Source: Helopsaltes ochotensis
Lineage: Eukaryota > Chordata > Aves > Passeriformes > Locustellidae
DNA: 64,000 bases
Direction: 5' to 3'
Assembly: GCA_013400155.1 (NCBI GenBank)
Contig: VXBM01000276.1
Span: 737,484-801,483 of the forward strand
Of the stretch, positions 24,775 to 36,001 are shown in pieces; within the stretch, counting starts at the first letter, position 1; each line of letters opens with the position of its first letter. Both the position numbers and the translations under genes were made by a program. The notes below the pieces were generated by a model. It saw only the letters and a list, made by a program, of their open reading frames with translations, did not search any database and was not told where the DNA came from.

Positions 24775-24837
24775 AGCTTATGTTGAAAAATACCTCCTGG
24801 AGAAGTCCCGGCTGGTCTATCAGGAGCACAATGAGCG
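24775..24837 (+). CDS. MYO9A: MYO9A coding exon: YLLEKSR segment of the motor (63 bp)
   Basis: The acceptor is TTCCCTTGCAG|AGCTTATG. The first A completes the glycine codon begun in the previous exon. Twenty full codons follow (AYVEKYLLEKSRLVYQEHNE), and CG is left for an arginine completed by the next exon. The YLLEKSR motif, just after switch I, is near-invariant in myosin heads. The donor is CG|GTGGGT, a weaker consensus than its neighbours. The reading frame confirms this donor, because using the next G would shift the frame. The exon is small and non-symmetric (phase 2 in, phase 2 out; 63 bp), so skipping it would delete 21 residues in frame. Confidence 0.96.
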
Positions 24838-25062
24838 GTGGGTGCCTCTGTTTTGCCCAAGGCTTGGGTTTAACTCCTATACGTGGCACAGATAATTCAA
24901 ATCCCTGGTGGAGCTGGCGGGGGGGATCAGGATTTTCATGCTCTTAACCCTGTGCTGCAAAGATTAATGATGCATTTTATATCTGAATGTTCTGTTGTTT
25001 AGGGAGAAATGTGCTAATGAAGGGAATAAAGTCCATTATTTTATCAACAGTCTTTGATTTAC

Positions 25063-25150
25063 CATGGAATCATAGAATGGGTTTTATTGGAAGGGACCCT
25101 TAAAGATCATCTTGTTCCAACCCCTGCCATGAGCAGGGGACCTTCCACTA
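25063..25150 (-). mobile_element. CR1 3'-tail fragment
   Basis: Reads CATGGAATCATAGAATGGG, then GGAAGGGACCCTTAAAGATC and TTGTTCCAACCCCTGCCATG, the last 90 or so bases of a CR1 in reverse orientation. Confidence 0.85.
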
Positions 25151-25916
25151 CAATATTGTTACATTTCATTTAATTTTCACTGTCTTTATGGCAGATAGAT
25201 TATTATGTACCACTTCATTCTTGTGCAACTTGTGAACTGCTTAATATGTCATTTTAGGAGAGAAACATGGTATTTTCATTCTTCTTTGCCGTTCACTGAA
25301 GTCTTCAGAGAGGCCTCTAGAAAGAGCCAAAATTATGTAGAGAATGAACTTATGTGTTCTTTCCTAATTTGCTGCATATTCTTCATTGCATATTCCTCTC
25401 CTCTCTCAGTAATTATTATTCCACTTTAACATAATTTTGCTGCCTTTAGTTGTCTTTCAACTCTTGGGACTTCTGGCTGTGTTTCCCTTTGGAGAAAGAT
25501 ATGTGAGTTTTCTGGAATGCTCCAGGGCTGTTCCTGGAGTTAAAGAGCATCTGCAGCCTTGACAAACATCCTCTTGGGTGTTGCAAGATGATTAAACTTG
25601 GATCCTCTTGGAAAACATCCAACATAAAAGAAGCACAGTTTTAATTTTAGAAAGAAATGGTGTTAATCTGTGTTGGAGTCGTCTGGAAGCAGAACAGATG
25701 AGTGTCCCTTGGGATGGGTTTAGCATTAGTGATATTCAGGTATTTTGACTATTTGAGTTTTTGAATATTTGAAGATTTTTTAGTCGTGTCTCATGGAACT
25801 GCAACTGCAAAGTTGTTGCCTTTTTAATGGTAATAAGATATGAAAAATTGTAATTTCTGCATTTTGCAATTGCAAGGAAATATGTTGTGATTCTAATAAA
25901 GGAGGTTGGGCTCTAA

Positions 25917-26190
25917 TACAGGAGCCGGGGACAGTCGGGCTCTGCTCCCAGGGGACAGGGCAGGACAAGGGAAAACAGCCTCCGGCTGTGCCAGGGGAGG
26001 CTCAGGTTGGACATCAGGAAGAATTTCTTCCAGGACAGCGTGGTCAGGCATTGGAAGGGGCTGCCCAGGGGTGTTTGGAGTCCCCTTCCCTGGAGGTGTC
26101 CAAGGCATTCCTGGCACTCAGTGCTCTGGGCCGGGAACAAGGGGGGATTTGGGCACAGGTTGGACTCAATGTCTGGGAGCTCTTTTCCCA
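25917..26190 (+). mobile_element. CR1 LINE 3' fragment
   Basis: Contains GGACAGTCGGGCTCTGCTCC, GGTTGGACATCAGGAAGAAT, GTCAGGCATTGGAAGGGGCT and GTTGGACTCAATGTCTGGGA. This subtype differs from the copy at 21.2 kb. The terminal octamers are eroded (AAATCATTATGAGG). Confidence 0.85.
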
Positions 26191-26508
26191 CATAAATCAT
26201 TATGAGGCTTCTGTGAAATATGTAGGCATTGCACATGGTTCTGAAGGAAAACCAGATCATCCCAGCTAGAAATTCTTCAAGTAGATTTTAGGACAGTGGC
26301 TGTCCTTGGATGGAGAAGAGGAAATCTCCTTCTCCATTACATAATTGAATCTGTTCCTTCCCTGCACAGCAGGTACGGACCAGCTCTAAACGGTGTCAGG
26401 CCTGAGCTTGGGAGCTGGAAAATCAGGTTGGGAGGTTTCCATGTGCTTCTGCTCAGTGCTGCTGCTCATTTTCGAGTCTAACAGCTTTTGTTTTTCATTT
26501 GTCACCAG

Positions 26509-26608
26509 GAACTACCATGTATTTTATTACCTCCTGGCAGGAGCGAGTGAGGAGGAGAGATCAGCATTTCACCTGAAGCAGCCAGAGGAATATCATTACC
26601 TCAACCAG
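26509..26608 (+). CDS. MYO9A: MYO9A coding exon: upper 50-kDa segment (100 bp)
   Basis: The acceptor is TTTGTCACCAG|G, whose G closes the CGG arginine codon. Thirty-three codons follow, beginning NYHVFYYLLAGASEEER and continuing AFHLKQPEEYHYLNQ. The donor is CAG|GTGGGA, and the exon ends in phase 0. NYHVFYYLLAG corresponds to the myosin (N/R)xFHxFYxLLxG helix in the upper 50-kDa subdomain. KQPEEYHYLNQ leads to the surface segment where class IX paralogues diverge. No unusual residue or break was seen. Confidence 0.96.
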
Positions 26609-29306
26609 GTGGGAGTACTATACAGGAATACAATCAGTGGTCCTGCCTTTTCTTCTGCTGATATTTAATGCTAACGAAAAAGAGGTGTGGCGCAGTAGAA
26701 GTGGGGGTTTTTAAAGGTGTGGAGTAGTAAAAGTTGGTTTTAATGGTTTATAGGAAGTCTTCCGTCATTGGAATAATTCTGCATTAGCAATCTGAACACC
26801 TGGTAGTGTTTCAGGGAAAAAATAATCAGTGTTTCCTGTACCTGGGATGTGTTGAATATATTGAGTTTTTGATTGCTGGAGAGAGAAACAGTAAGAATTT
26901 CCTGCTCTCTGTGTGAATGTCATTTACTCATTAATATCTGTCTCCTGAGCAGGAGAAAAGGAGAAAATGTGGCATAGAGGGATATAACACCTTGCATGAG
27001 GAAGTCCTAATTCTGTAGCTTCTGGCTGGCTTATAGCAGGACCCTTTGAATTTAACAATAGAGCAAGTCTAATATAACTAAAACTACAGCAGCCATTGAA
27101 AACCTGGGAATTAATGATGGATGAGGTGTTGCCAGCAGCCAAATAAACTCAGTTTACATGATGATAATTTTATAATAAACTGATTTATTTCAGATATTTA
27201 GGCAGTTATCCAGTGACTCTTTCAAGTACAAACTTCAAAAAGACCAAAAAGAGGAGGCATATGTGGAAGAGGAGTTAAGTTACATGTTGATTTTAACTAA
27301 TTGCCATTTTCTTGGTGCTGAAACATGAGGAGTAATAAAGAGTGATTTAACCCCTAAACTGGAGAGAAACTTGGACACACAGCCCAACCCAAATAGCCTT
27401 TAGTCTTTTTAGAAATATAACTTCACTCAGGAACAGCTCTCAATTACCAGGAACTTTTTAAGCATTTTTTTTTTTAAGCAGGCAATCAACACCAAAATCC
27501 CTTGTATATTAACGACTCCCACACACCCATCTCAGGACTGGGAAATATTCCCAAGTGAGGAACACTCCGAGGGCTGGAGGCTCTTTGCTGGAGACTCCGT
27601 GCCTCAGGCGTTGGTTGGAGAACGTGATGTGATCTCCAGCACCATCTGTGCCACGGTTTTGCAGTGGGAAGGTGCCAAGATGGAATGTTTTGTTGCACTC
27701 CCAGGTTTTGTTGGGCCATCCAGTCGCTTTCTGTTAGTTGAAAACATTGCTTTTACAGTTGAATTGCAGTTGAATTACAGTTCTTTACTTTTACATAGCC
27801 GTTTAAGAGCGTTTGTATTTAAAGGAAAATTAGAAATCTAATGGCACATAGTATGAGGAACCAGTAGGAGTATTATAACTTAGGGTGAAATGTTTATTTT
27901 AATCTAAATTAAGGTGCTGGGGAGCAAGTAAGCTGGAGAAGGCTGCCAAGATCAGTCCAGTGGATCAGAGAAGCAGACTCTGGACTTCCCTGGACACAGT
28001 GTATGGACAGTAGTGATACTCTGAGTTTTTGGCAGGTTTTTAAATAATTTTTTAATAATTAGGATTAGAGTTAACACTGACAACTATGGAAAAATAGCGC
28101 CTTTGGATGGGATCTGGGCATGGTTTCACTTGAAGACCATCTGACAGTGCAGTAGCAGCTTTTCCCTGCCCTGCAAGAGAAGGGAAAAGGAAAATCAGGA
28201 GAAAAAGGAAAAAGGAGATAGTGGAAAAATGGAAAAAGAAACTTGGAAACATTTAAGAGAAAAATTATAATATAACCCCTGAACATTTGTAGTCTCTTGT
28301 TAAGTGTGTCCTGGAGAAGGCCCTGCCTTTTTTAAAGGAAAAAGAACCAGCTCAGACATGAACTAAAGTGTTTTACTGAAAATTAAATATTCATATAGAG
28401 AAGCCATAAAATATTGAACCAGGCCCCTGAAGTGAAGGAGTGACTCAGTCCTGAGTCAGGCTTTACTTTCCTCCTCCCAGGTTCCTCGGCTCTTGTTCTG
28501 TTATGCAAAACAAATGGGGAGTTTGCTTTGCAGATGAGAAATAATCTATTCAGATACTTCACCAAAATCTGCTCTGTAAATGCAAGGAGCAGATTGAAAA
28601 TAAAGATTTCAACTTATTTTTAAATGCAAATTTACTCAAAGTATCCCCTGAATATGGGGGACTTTTCCATCTCTCCCTCAGTGGCAGGTGCACCCACCCC
28701 TGTGCACCCTGCAGTTCGCTGAATATTTTCTGTGCTGGTTGTTAACTTTTATCCATTTTGAAATCAGTCATTTGCAGGTTTCGATCCTTATTTTCAGCTC
28801 CTCAGGAGCTCCAGTGCCCTCTCTCTGGCTGTTGGGATTGGTCACCGACACATGCTTTGACTTCTCTCAACTCCCTCTCTGCCTGATTGGAAAAAGACAC
28901 AAATTCCTAAAAAGCTTTGGGGTGTTGCTTGGAAGAATCTCACTTTTGCTGCACTTGTGTTTGTCTGGAGCAGAGGTCGAGAGTAGAAACACACCAAATC
29001 TGTTCTTCAGTGGGATTTTGGCAACAGTGGCTCTTGAGCTCCAGGTAAACCAAGGGTTTCCTCAACTCTGTAAGAGAAGAAAAGGTTTTAATATCCATTA
29101 GGATTATTGATGAGAGGGCCTCAGTGATGCACTGTGAGCAGGAACCAGCACCAGGAATGCAAAAGCACCATAAATCTTCCCTTCAAACAAATAAAACTAG
29201 GGAATGACTCTGCAGAATAACAACAATTATTTTCCTGGTTAGGGAGCAGGTCGTCGGGGTGATTTGGGGTGGGAACACCGCTTAACCCGCTCTGCCTTGC
29301 TTTCAG
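26609..29306 (+). other. MYO9A: MYO9A intron (2,698 bp)
   Basis: GTGGGA...TTTCAG boundaries. No repeat family or second gene could be recognised, making this one of the few introns here without CR1. The open frame at 28688-29101 shows no family resemblance. Confidence 0.93.
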
Positions 29307-29363
29307 ATGACAAAGAAACCCCTCAGACAGAGCTGGGATGATTATTGCTATGACTCGGAGCCG
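29307..29363 (+). CDS. MYO9A: MYO9A coding exon: 19-codon MYO9A-type insert (57 bp)
   Basis: The acceptor is GCTTTCAG|ATG and the donor CCG|GTCAGT. Exactly 19 codons are encoded (MTKKPLRQSWDDYCYDSEP), phase 0 at both ends. The insert sits between the HYLNQ end of the preceding exon and DCFSVEGEDL of the next. From memory of the family, MYO9A carries this SWDDYCYDSEP insert while MYO9B passes almost directly from YLNQ to a GEDLKHDF-like stretch. This exon is therefore the strongest sign of the A paralogue. Being symmetric, it can be skipped without a frameshift, so an alternative transcript is possible but not shown. Confidence 0.94.
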
Positions 29364-30924
29364 GTCAGTACAAGAACCCACCTCTTCCATGTCGCTGGTG
29401 CAGGGCTGCTCTCACCTGAGTGTTTTAGGGACACAAAGAAAGCCAAATTGGATGAAGTTTAACCCATTAACCACCCTTTGTCCTGCAGTGGTGTTGCTTG
29501 TGACAGTACAGATTTTTTTCCCTTGCCCTTTTATGGTTCCTTCCATCTGGAAAGCTTCTTCAGCAGTTGGAGATGGTCAGCTCTCTACAGTCATCTCAGT
29601 TTTAGAAAAGTAAGGGGGTTTTCATTCCTTCCTGATAGAATACATGATGATTTATGGAAATTGTGATGTGGCAGCAATGTGAAAATTGAAATTCCTTTGC
29701 AATAAAGCACCAAATCGGTGTCTTGAAGCCCCAAGAGATGCTTCAGGTCATGCTGGTTGTAGTGGTGTATCTGCTCTCCAGCTTCCAGAAAGAAACAGAA
29801 ACCCAAAAACATCCCCCCAGCCATCTGTGAGAAAATCAAATCCTGATATTGTTCAGAATGCAAAAACAATTCCTTCTCCTAAAATACTTCTGCTGACATG
29901 ATCATTCTTTCCAAATGGATCGCCCCAAAAAAGGGAACGGTGAAGCTTTTCCCTGTTCCGCGGCTCCTCCTGCGCCACCAACGTGCTCTGGGTGTCTGTG
30001 TGTGCCTGGTGCTCCCCGTGGGTGTGTCCTGCATGTGGAAGCATGTTTGGCATCAGCTGCTTGTCCTTCCTGCTGGTTTTCCCATGTGCTTGATGATTGC
30101 ATAAGTCTTGCTGATGCATCGTGAAGAGTTAAGAGGTGATCTGGGAAGGAGCTGGAGTGCTAAACACGGAGTGCTAAACTCAGGCTAAACAAGTGTCTTA
30201 ACAGCAACATTTCCCTGCAAATCCTCAGGAGGGGAGGAGGGAATTGCCCTCACAAGGTTAAAAACATGGAGTATTGGATTGGCATCCTTAATCCATCAGC
30301 ATCCTTAGGGGTCCTACAGGAGCAGGGAGTGATGAGCAGATGCTGTTCTAGACCTTAATACCCTTTATAAGTTGGAAAGCCCTTAATTGCTTTAGGAATG
30401 GATTGGGACAATTTGCTGAAGGAATTAAAATTAAAACAGCCCTGAAATTTGGTACCTTCTCCTGGCATGACCAAGAACACCCTGGCATCCTGGGGGCTGC
30501 CAGGCCTGTGTCCTTATTCTGTGCAACAAAACCACGAGTCATTACCATTTGGCTGTTTATTTGCTAATTTATTTAGGATCATTTTATTGGGGATCATTTT
30601 CCGTGACAGTCCTGGTAAATCACATCTTGGCTTCAGTTGATGATTCACTCTTAGGCCCAGCCTGGGTTCTCCACATACCCATGGACTCAACCTCCTGCAG
30701 ACACCAAGTTTATAAAGAAACTCTGTTTTATCCTCCTTAAATTTTCCGTGGATCACTTCGTTGTGACTACAGGAAGCAGGGGATTCACTTTTGCTGGGAA
30801 ACTAATTGCTCTGGCAGGGTATTAACGGCAAGTTAGGTCTGTGGGGATGGACTTTGTGATGCTTGTCTGCTCTAATATCAAGGACACTCCTCTATTTTAT
30901 AATTATCCTTCATTTACCATCCAT

Positions 30925-31125
30925 TAGGAAGCGGTCCCGTGCTGGAACACTGCAGAGTGCATCCGCTTTTAAGTAGAGAATCTGCTAAAAGTCTTTCCAT
31001 GCGGATTAATGAGTCGGGCAATTGTTATGTAAATCGTTAATTAAATTGCCTTCGGCGTAGATTGTGCTACTTCGGAGTTGTCCGGGGTATTTTGCTGTTG
31101 ACTCGTGACTTAATTTTGGAGGAAT
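30925..31125. promoter_or_regulatory. Candidate conserved intronic regulatory element
   Basis: About 200 bases keep roughly eleven CpG dinucleotides in an otherwise CpG-poor, AT-leaning intron. They contain dense homeodomain/POU-like words: GGATTAATGA, ATGTAAAT and GTTAATTAAATT. This composition is typical of constrained noncoding elements. There is no direct evidence of activity; conservation would have to be tested by alignment. Confidence 0.3.
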
Positions 31126-31719
31126 GATGCCAGAAAATGAAAATATCTCCTGGAATGTGGAGTGCCACTAAAAGCACCACTCGGTGTCTTTAAAAAAAGC
31201 TTTAAACCAGCCTAATTTGCAGGATTTGTGGGTGTGTTGTTGTCCTGCCAAGTCCAGGTCCTGCCAGAATGAGGGTGGGAAGTTCTGCTGAGTTCTCAGT
31301 GTAAGTGCAGTGGCTGAGGAAGGCAGGGTTGGAGCTCAGGAGGGACAAGGTCTTACCCTGAGGTTTTATGGTGTGAGTAATCAGTGCCTGTGGTGTCCCT
31401 GCTCTTGGTGATGTCATTGTTGTGTTCCTTTGGGTAGCTCTGGAACAATCTGGTTTCCAATCGCCTCCTAATGGGAGGTGAAAATGCCCTTTTCTAATGA
31501 CAGTTTCCTAAAACAGGCTGGTATTTTTTTTCTGGAATTTCAATCCCCGCCTTCATCGATGCTGTGCATGGTTTTAAATGGTTTTACTGTTCAACAACTC
31601 CAAATTCACTTTGTCCATGGAGCATTAACTTGTCCCTGAGGACAATTGATAAAAAAAATTCGATTTTCTTGTCCAATTGCACTTCCCTGGCTTTTAGTGC
31701 AGTTGTGTGGGAGTCTCCT

Positions 31720-31820
31720 ATGTTGCAATAAATATTTCAAATATGTAAACAATATAATAAATAATACTATCAACATTTAAATATATAAATAATATAAATA
31801 AAAATATATCTTAAATAAGG
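31720..31820. repeat. AT-rich low-complexity stretch
   Basis: Imperfect AATAAATAATA/ATATAAATAATATAAAT run with no fixed unit. Confidence 0.6.
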
Positions 31821-33150
31821 GGTTTCCACTCTAATTGTTGCTATGGCTGTAATGATGCTCTGGAGTGGGGTGAAGAACTTCGTTGATATGGTTGTGAGGC
31901 TTTAAATGCTGTAAAACATAAAGCTGATATTATAAAATAACTTCATTCTGTATATTCTGAATTTATGATTAATTTTCTGTACTATCAGTAAGTACAAGTG
32001 GCTTATCAAGGATTTACATAACCCTGTTTAGTGCAGAGTTTCCTAATTATTTGTGCAAAATTTTTTTGAACATTTCCTTGTGTGATAAATATGATGTTCA
32101 GGAAATGATCAAAATAAACCATGTGCATTCAGCTGCTTAATTAATTCCAACTGCAACTACAACTTCTACATGTATTATTTTAATAAACTTTAATAGAATT
32201 TTATAGAATTTTTATTTATATTTACTTACACTTGGATTAACTTGTTGAAAGTCTCTACTTGTAGAAAGTCTTGATTTAAGTGTTAGTAAAATACTCTGAG
32301 GTTTAAAATAGCTCAATATTGTGTGCTATACAATAAACTAATTTTGATTCTTAGGTGGGTAGTTTTTATAGACAGCAATGGGTAGAATATTAAATGTAGG
32401 CTCGGAAGGGAGAGAGAAGAATAAATAATCCATGGGAGGCCTACAGTGAGCCAAAGCAGAAGAAATTTGGAATTAATGGTCTATATATTCATTTAAAGAG
32501 CATTTCTGTTCCCTAAATGTTGGTGCAAGACAACTTTGGTTTGGTCTGGAATGCACTGGCTTTTTCTGAACATGTCAGTGGCTGATATCAAGGAAAAACT
32601 AAACTGTTCAGGAACGTGAGCCTCCAAGAAGTATAAAATATTCTGGATTTCAAATTCTCCCAATTTTGAAATAACTTTGTGGTAGATCAAATAAAGTTAC
32701 TGAAAAATATAAAGCCTTGCCTTTCCCACACAGGATTTAATCCAGTGATCATTTACACGAGGTTATCTGAATTGTATTTAAAAACTGAATTTCCCTCTTT
32801 AGTTATAGGACTGAATGTGGAATAAACTGCCTGTAAATGTGGAACAGATTTCATCTTGTTGTTATTTCCCATCCTTTTTGTGTATGAGGTGTCCCACTCT
32901 GACCAACTCTCACTGTACTGTTGGAATGGGGTGACTGACCTCATTCCTTAGAGGTTAAACCTGGGAAACAAGGAGGTATCTCCAGAAAATATTCGCCAAA
33001 AATGTTGTATTTCCAGTGCCAGGTTGGAAATGTTGCTGATAAAAGACCTGGAGATCACTCGGTGATATTTACGGAGCACTGACTTGGCCATCTGGACCTG
33101 ATCCGGTGCTAATTTGTGTCAGCGCTTCCTCTGTGTGTTTGATCCAACAG

Positions 33151-33248
33151 GATTGTTTCTCCGTGGAAGGGGAGGACCTGAAGCACGACTTTGAGCGGCT
33201 CCAACTCGCCATGGAGATGGTGGGGTTTCTGCCCAAGACGCGCAGACA
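33151..33248 (+). CDS. MYO9A: MYO9A coding exon: upper 50-kDa segment (98 bp)
   Basis: The acceptor is GATCCAACAG|GAT and the donor AGACA|GTGAGT. Thirty-two codons are encoded, beginning DCFSVEGEDLKHDFERLQLA and continuing MEMVGFLPKTRR. The last two bases, CA, form Gln with the next exon's G. In myosins this region (D-x-x-x-F-x-x-x-x-x-A-M-x-x-(V/M)-G-F) is a conserved helix of the upper 50-kDa subdomain. GEDLKHDFERL is shared by both class IX paralogues. A CR1 fragment begins only about 60 bases past the donor, which is itself a good consensus. Confidence 0.96.
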
Positions 33249-33311
33249 GTGAGTTTATTTTCCGTTTTCACAGCTTGGAGATTATCCTGGTTAATGTCAC
33301 CTCCATTGGCG

Positions 33312-33480
33312 GGACGTGGTCCAGGGACGCTGTGGCTGCCCCATCCCTGGAGGTGTCCCAGAACAGGTTGGGTGGCGCTTGGAGCATCCTGGTCTTGTGG
33401 AAGCTGTCCCTGTCCGTGGCAGGATGGAGCCAGATGAGTTTAAGGTCCCTTCCAACCCAAACTATTCTGTGATTCCACGA
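33312..33480 (+). mobile_element. CR1 3' fragment close to a splice donor
   Basis: Runs from GGACGTGGTCCAGGGACGCT through GTGGCTGCCCCATCCCTGGA and GGTCCCTTCCAACCCAAACT to CTGTGATTCCACG. It is the last 170 or so bases of a CR1, starting about 63 bases after the exon boundary at 33248. Confidence 0.85.
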
Positions 33481-34652
33481 TCGCTGCTGTACTTAACGAT
33501 TCTCTTCATGCAAATGGAGCGTTGGCAGAAGTTGACATCTTGAAGTATTTCTCAAGTGTTCATGAATAATCACATCTCACTCTGCATGTCATGAATCCAG
33601 AGCCTGGTTTAATCAGAAGTCCTCATTATCCCTCATCAAACTTAACCCTTTGCATGCAGTTCTAGGTCTGTAGACTCATTTCCAGCTGGCCTTTTTCACT
33701 AATTCACTGGACATGCTGGTTTGAAAACTGGACTTCAGCTGGATTGCAGTACCACTGACACCATGGATTTAGAGGGCTCAGAAGGGTCATCTCCAACCAA
33801 ACCCACAAAATAATCCCTTCTGCGTTGATTTTTGGCTTGAAAGGCTTGAGTGGGTTGGGAAGAACTTGGCATTAAAAATTACCTCAAAGATATTTCCACA
33901 CAACTGAGAAATTTTAGAAAATCCTTTATCCCTCACTTGTAACAAATCAATTATGAAATTAAAACTGCTTTTTCTCTATCTTCCCCACACACATGGAAAA
34001 ACCCAAGGATCCAGATTTGTGAATATGTTCTGTGTCAGAGGCTGCTTTATCAGGTTTCAGGACAAGGTTTGTCTAAAGCCTGTTGAGGGGTTTAATTGCC
34101 TGAGCAAAGCAATCAGGAAGTGTCAGGACTGAGCAGAGTCGGGTGATGCAGTAAATTCTCACTTCTGATTTACTGTGCAATGATTTTCCTTGGCACACAA
34201 GTTGCTCCTAGTGAATTTTGCATGTCAAAAATAAAGTGGATTCTTCACTACACAAGCAGATTTATTTTGCTTGGCGTTACACAACTGCAGCACAAATAAG
34301 GAGCCACCTTCAGATGAGATCTATGAAGGATGTTTTAAATACTACTATACTTTTAGAAGTAATTTCTTTATAGCAAAACATGGGGTTTCACCTTTGTGGA
34401 AACAGAGAAGAGAATGTTTTATAAAATTGTGCCCTGAAATTCACAACAAGGAGTCAGTATCCCTGTTTTGGAGATAAGGGAGGACTTGGAGAGGTGAAGG
34501 TCTGTTGTCCAGACAAGCTGGTGGCATAGCTACGAATCACATTTGGGTTTATTCATTTTTAGCTCTCAAGGGAGCGTAGAAACAGGGACAAACAGGGTTT
34601 ATAGCTGAAGTCAGTCATAGCTCAGAAGCTGGGCTTTATGAACCTTGTGGAT

Positions 34653-34692
34653 CCCTTCCAACTCAGGATATTCTTTGAGTGTCTGATTCTAT
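34653..34692 (+). mobile_element. Residual CR1 3' tail
   Basis: GATCCCTTCCAACTCAGGAT followed by a TCTGATTCTATT-like decayed tail. Short but characteristic. Confidence 0.65.
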
Positions 34693-35238
34693 TTTTTTTT
34701 TTGGAGGAGAGATAACTTAAAAATGACCAAATTCCTCCCAAAACAGAAAAATTGGTTGGATAAATTCACTTGAAGTGTAGCACCTTTTCTTATCTCAGTT
34801 GCTTAGATATTATAAAAGCATTAATGCTGTTTTGTACAGTCTTTTCTTCCTATCTGTGACTAGATCCAAAAAGGTGACAAAAACACATGTCCTAGGGACT
34901 AAGAGGGATCACTTGCATGGCCATGCCCCTTAATTTATGCAATTGTATGATAAATATTTAATCTGAATATCAACATTACTGGAGGATTTCTATTTTTTTT
35001 ACAACACGGGCTGTAATTTTGTAACTGGGTTTGATGTGTTGAAGAATTTTCAAGGAAACTGAATGGATGCAAGTTTGGTACTTGACTAAATGAAAATCTT
35101 TTTGACATGAGGCAAAGTGGATGCTTTGGATTGAAAATTAGAAGAACGAGCTGAAGAGGGAGATGGCTCTTGAGGGTGAAATTTGCTTCTTCATTCACCT
35201 TCTGAAAAACCGAGTGAAAATGAATTCTCTCTATTTAG

Positions 35239-35365
35239 GATTTTCTCTCTGCTGTCGGCGATCCTGCACCTGGGGAACATCCGCTACAAAAAGAAGACCT
35301 ACCGGGATGACTCCATCGATATCTGTAACCCTGAAATACTTCCCGTCGTGTCGGAGCTGCTGGAG
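35239..35365 (+). CDS. MYO9A: MYO9A coding exon: LSAILHLGNI helix (127 bp)
   Basis: The acceptor is TCTATTTAG|G, completing the Gln codon. Forty-two codons follow, including IFSLLSAILHLGNIRYKKK and then DDSIDICNPEILPVVSELLE. The donor is GAG|GTAAGG, and the exon ends in phase 0. I-x-x-(I/L)-L-(S/A)-A-(I/V)-L-H-L-G-N is a hallmark helix of myosin heads. The KKKTYRDDSIDICNPE stretch replaces the variable loop after it and matches the class IX A form (YKKR followed by a different loop in B, from memory). No frame break was found. Confidence 0.96.
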
Positions 35366-35649
35366 GTAAGGCTCTGCTTTTCCTCCTGAGGCTTTCCCAC
35401 CAAACAAGCCACCTCTGTGAAACGTGCACTATTTATTTCCAGTTTCACCAAAGAGTAAGCTCTTGTGTGTTTCCATTCTTACGGGCTCTTCATGTTTGCC
35501 AGGGAAAAGGTACGGGAACTTTTTAAAAGAGGTTTTTCATGTAGGGTTTTTGCCCCTACTCCTCAGCTTCAGGTTTCATTGACTGAAAATCCTGTTTCAG
35601 TGATTACATGTGAAAGGTTGCAGGGTCTAGATGCAAAGCAAACCTGCTA

Positions 35650-36001
35650 TGCAACACGGCAGCGTCTCCAATGGCCAGCCATCACCTGGTGCTCAAATCT
35701 GTTCCAAAGTCTGTCTGTGGAACTCGAGCAGTTGTCTTCTCTTACATAGTTTTCAGATCCATGCCAAGGATTGGTGGAGGGTGTCGCCACCTCTCCAATC
35801 CCATTGGTCAAACTGACAGTCCATCAAGTGTTCCTTCACCAAGAGAGCATGTGACTGTTGACAAGAAATATCCCAAACAACCTTATCTATCGATAACCCT
35901 AGTGTGAGAAAGAAGCAAGAACAATGCAAAACATTGAGAACTCTGACTCCACTTTAGAAACTAAGAAGTACATCAGAAAGGCTGCAAAAGTCAGGGCAAC
36001 A
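35650..36001 (-). mobile_element. Diverged LTR related to the solo LTR at 9.8 kb
   Basis: The 5' end in sense (minus) orientation is at 36001, reading TGTTGCCCTGA as in the 9823 copy. It then shares GCAGCCTTTCTGATG, the GATAAGG..TTG region, the CCAATGG/GGAGAGGTGG region and a TATA-like ACTATGTAAG near 35750. The 3' boundary is uncertain (about 35600-35660). I could not find a clean target-site duplication, so it is older or truncated. No viral coding sequence is adjacent. Confidence 0.65.

Larger units (their letters stand above)
24838..26508 (+). other. MYO9A: MYO9A intron (1,671 bp)
   Basis: GTGGGT...CACCAG boundaries. It holds a short minus-strand CR1 tail (25063-25150) and a plus-strand CR1 fragment (25917-26190). 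The remainder is ordinary unique intron. Confidence 0.94.
29364..33150 (+). other. MYO9A: MYO9A intron (3,787 bp)
   Basis: GTCAGT...CAACAG boundaries. There are no CR1 copies. It contains a CpG-retaining block near 30925-31125 that could be a conserved regulatory element, and an A/T-rich tract (about 31720-31820). No coding exon was seen; the open frames here are short and unrelated. Confidence 0.92.
33249..35238 (+). other. MYO9A: MYO9A intron (1,990 bp)
   Basis: GTGAGT...ATTTAG boundaries. It holds a CR1 fragment (33312-33480) and a residual CR1 tail (34653-34692) next to a T10 run. Otherwise plain intron. Confidence 0.94.
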
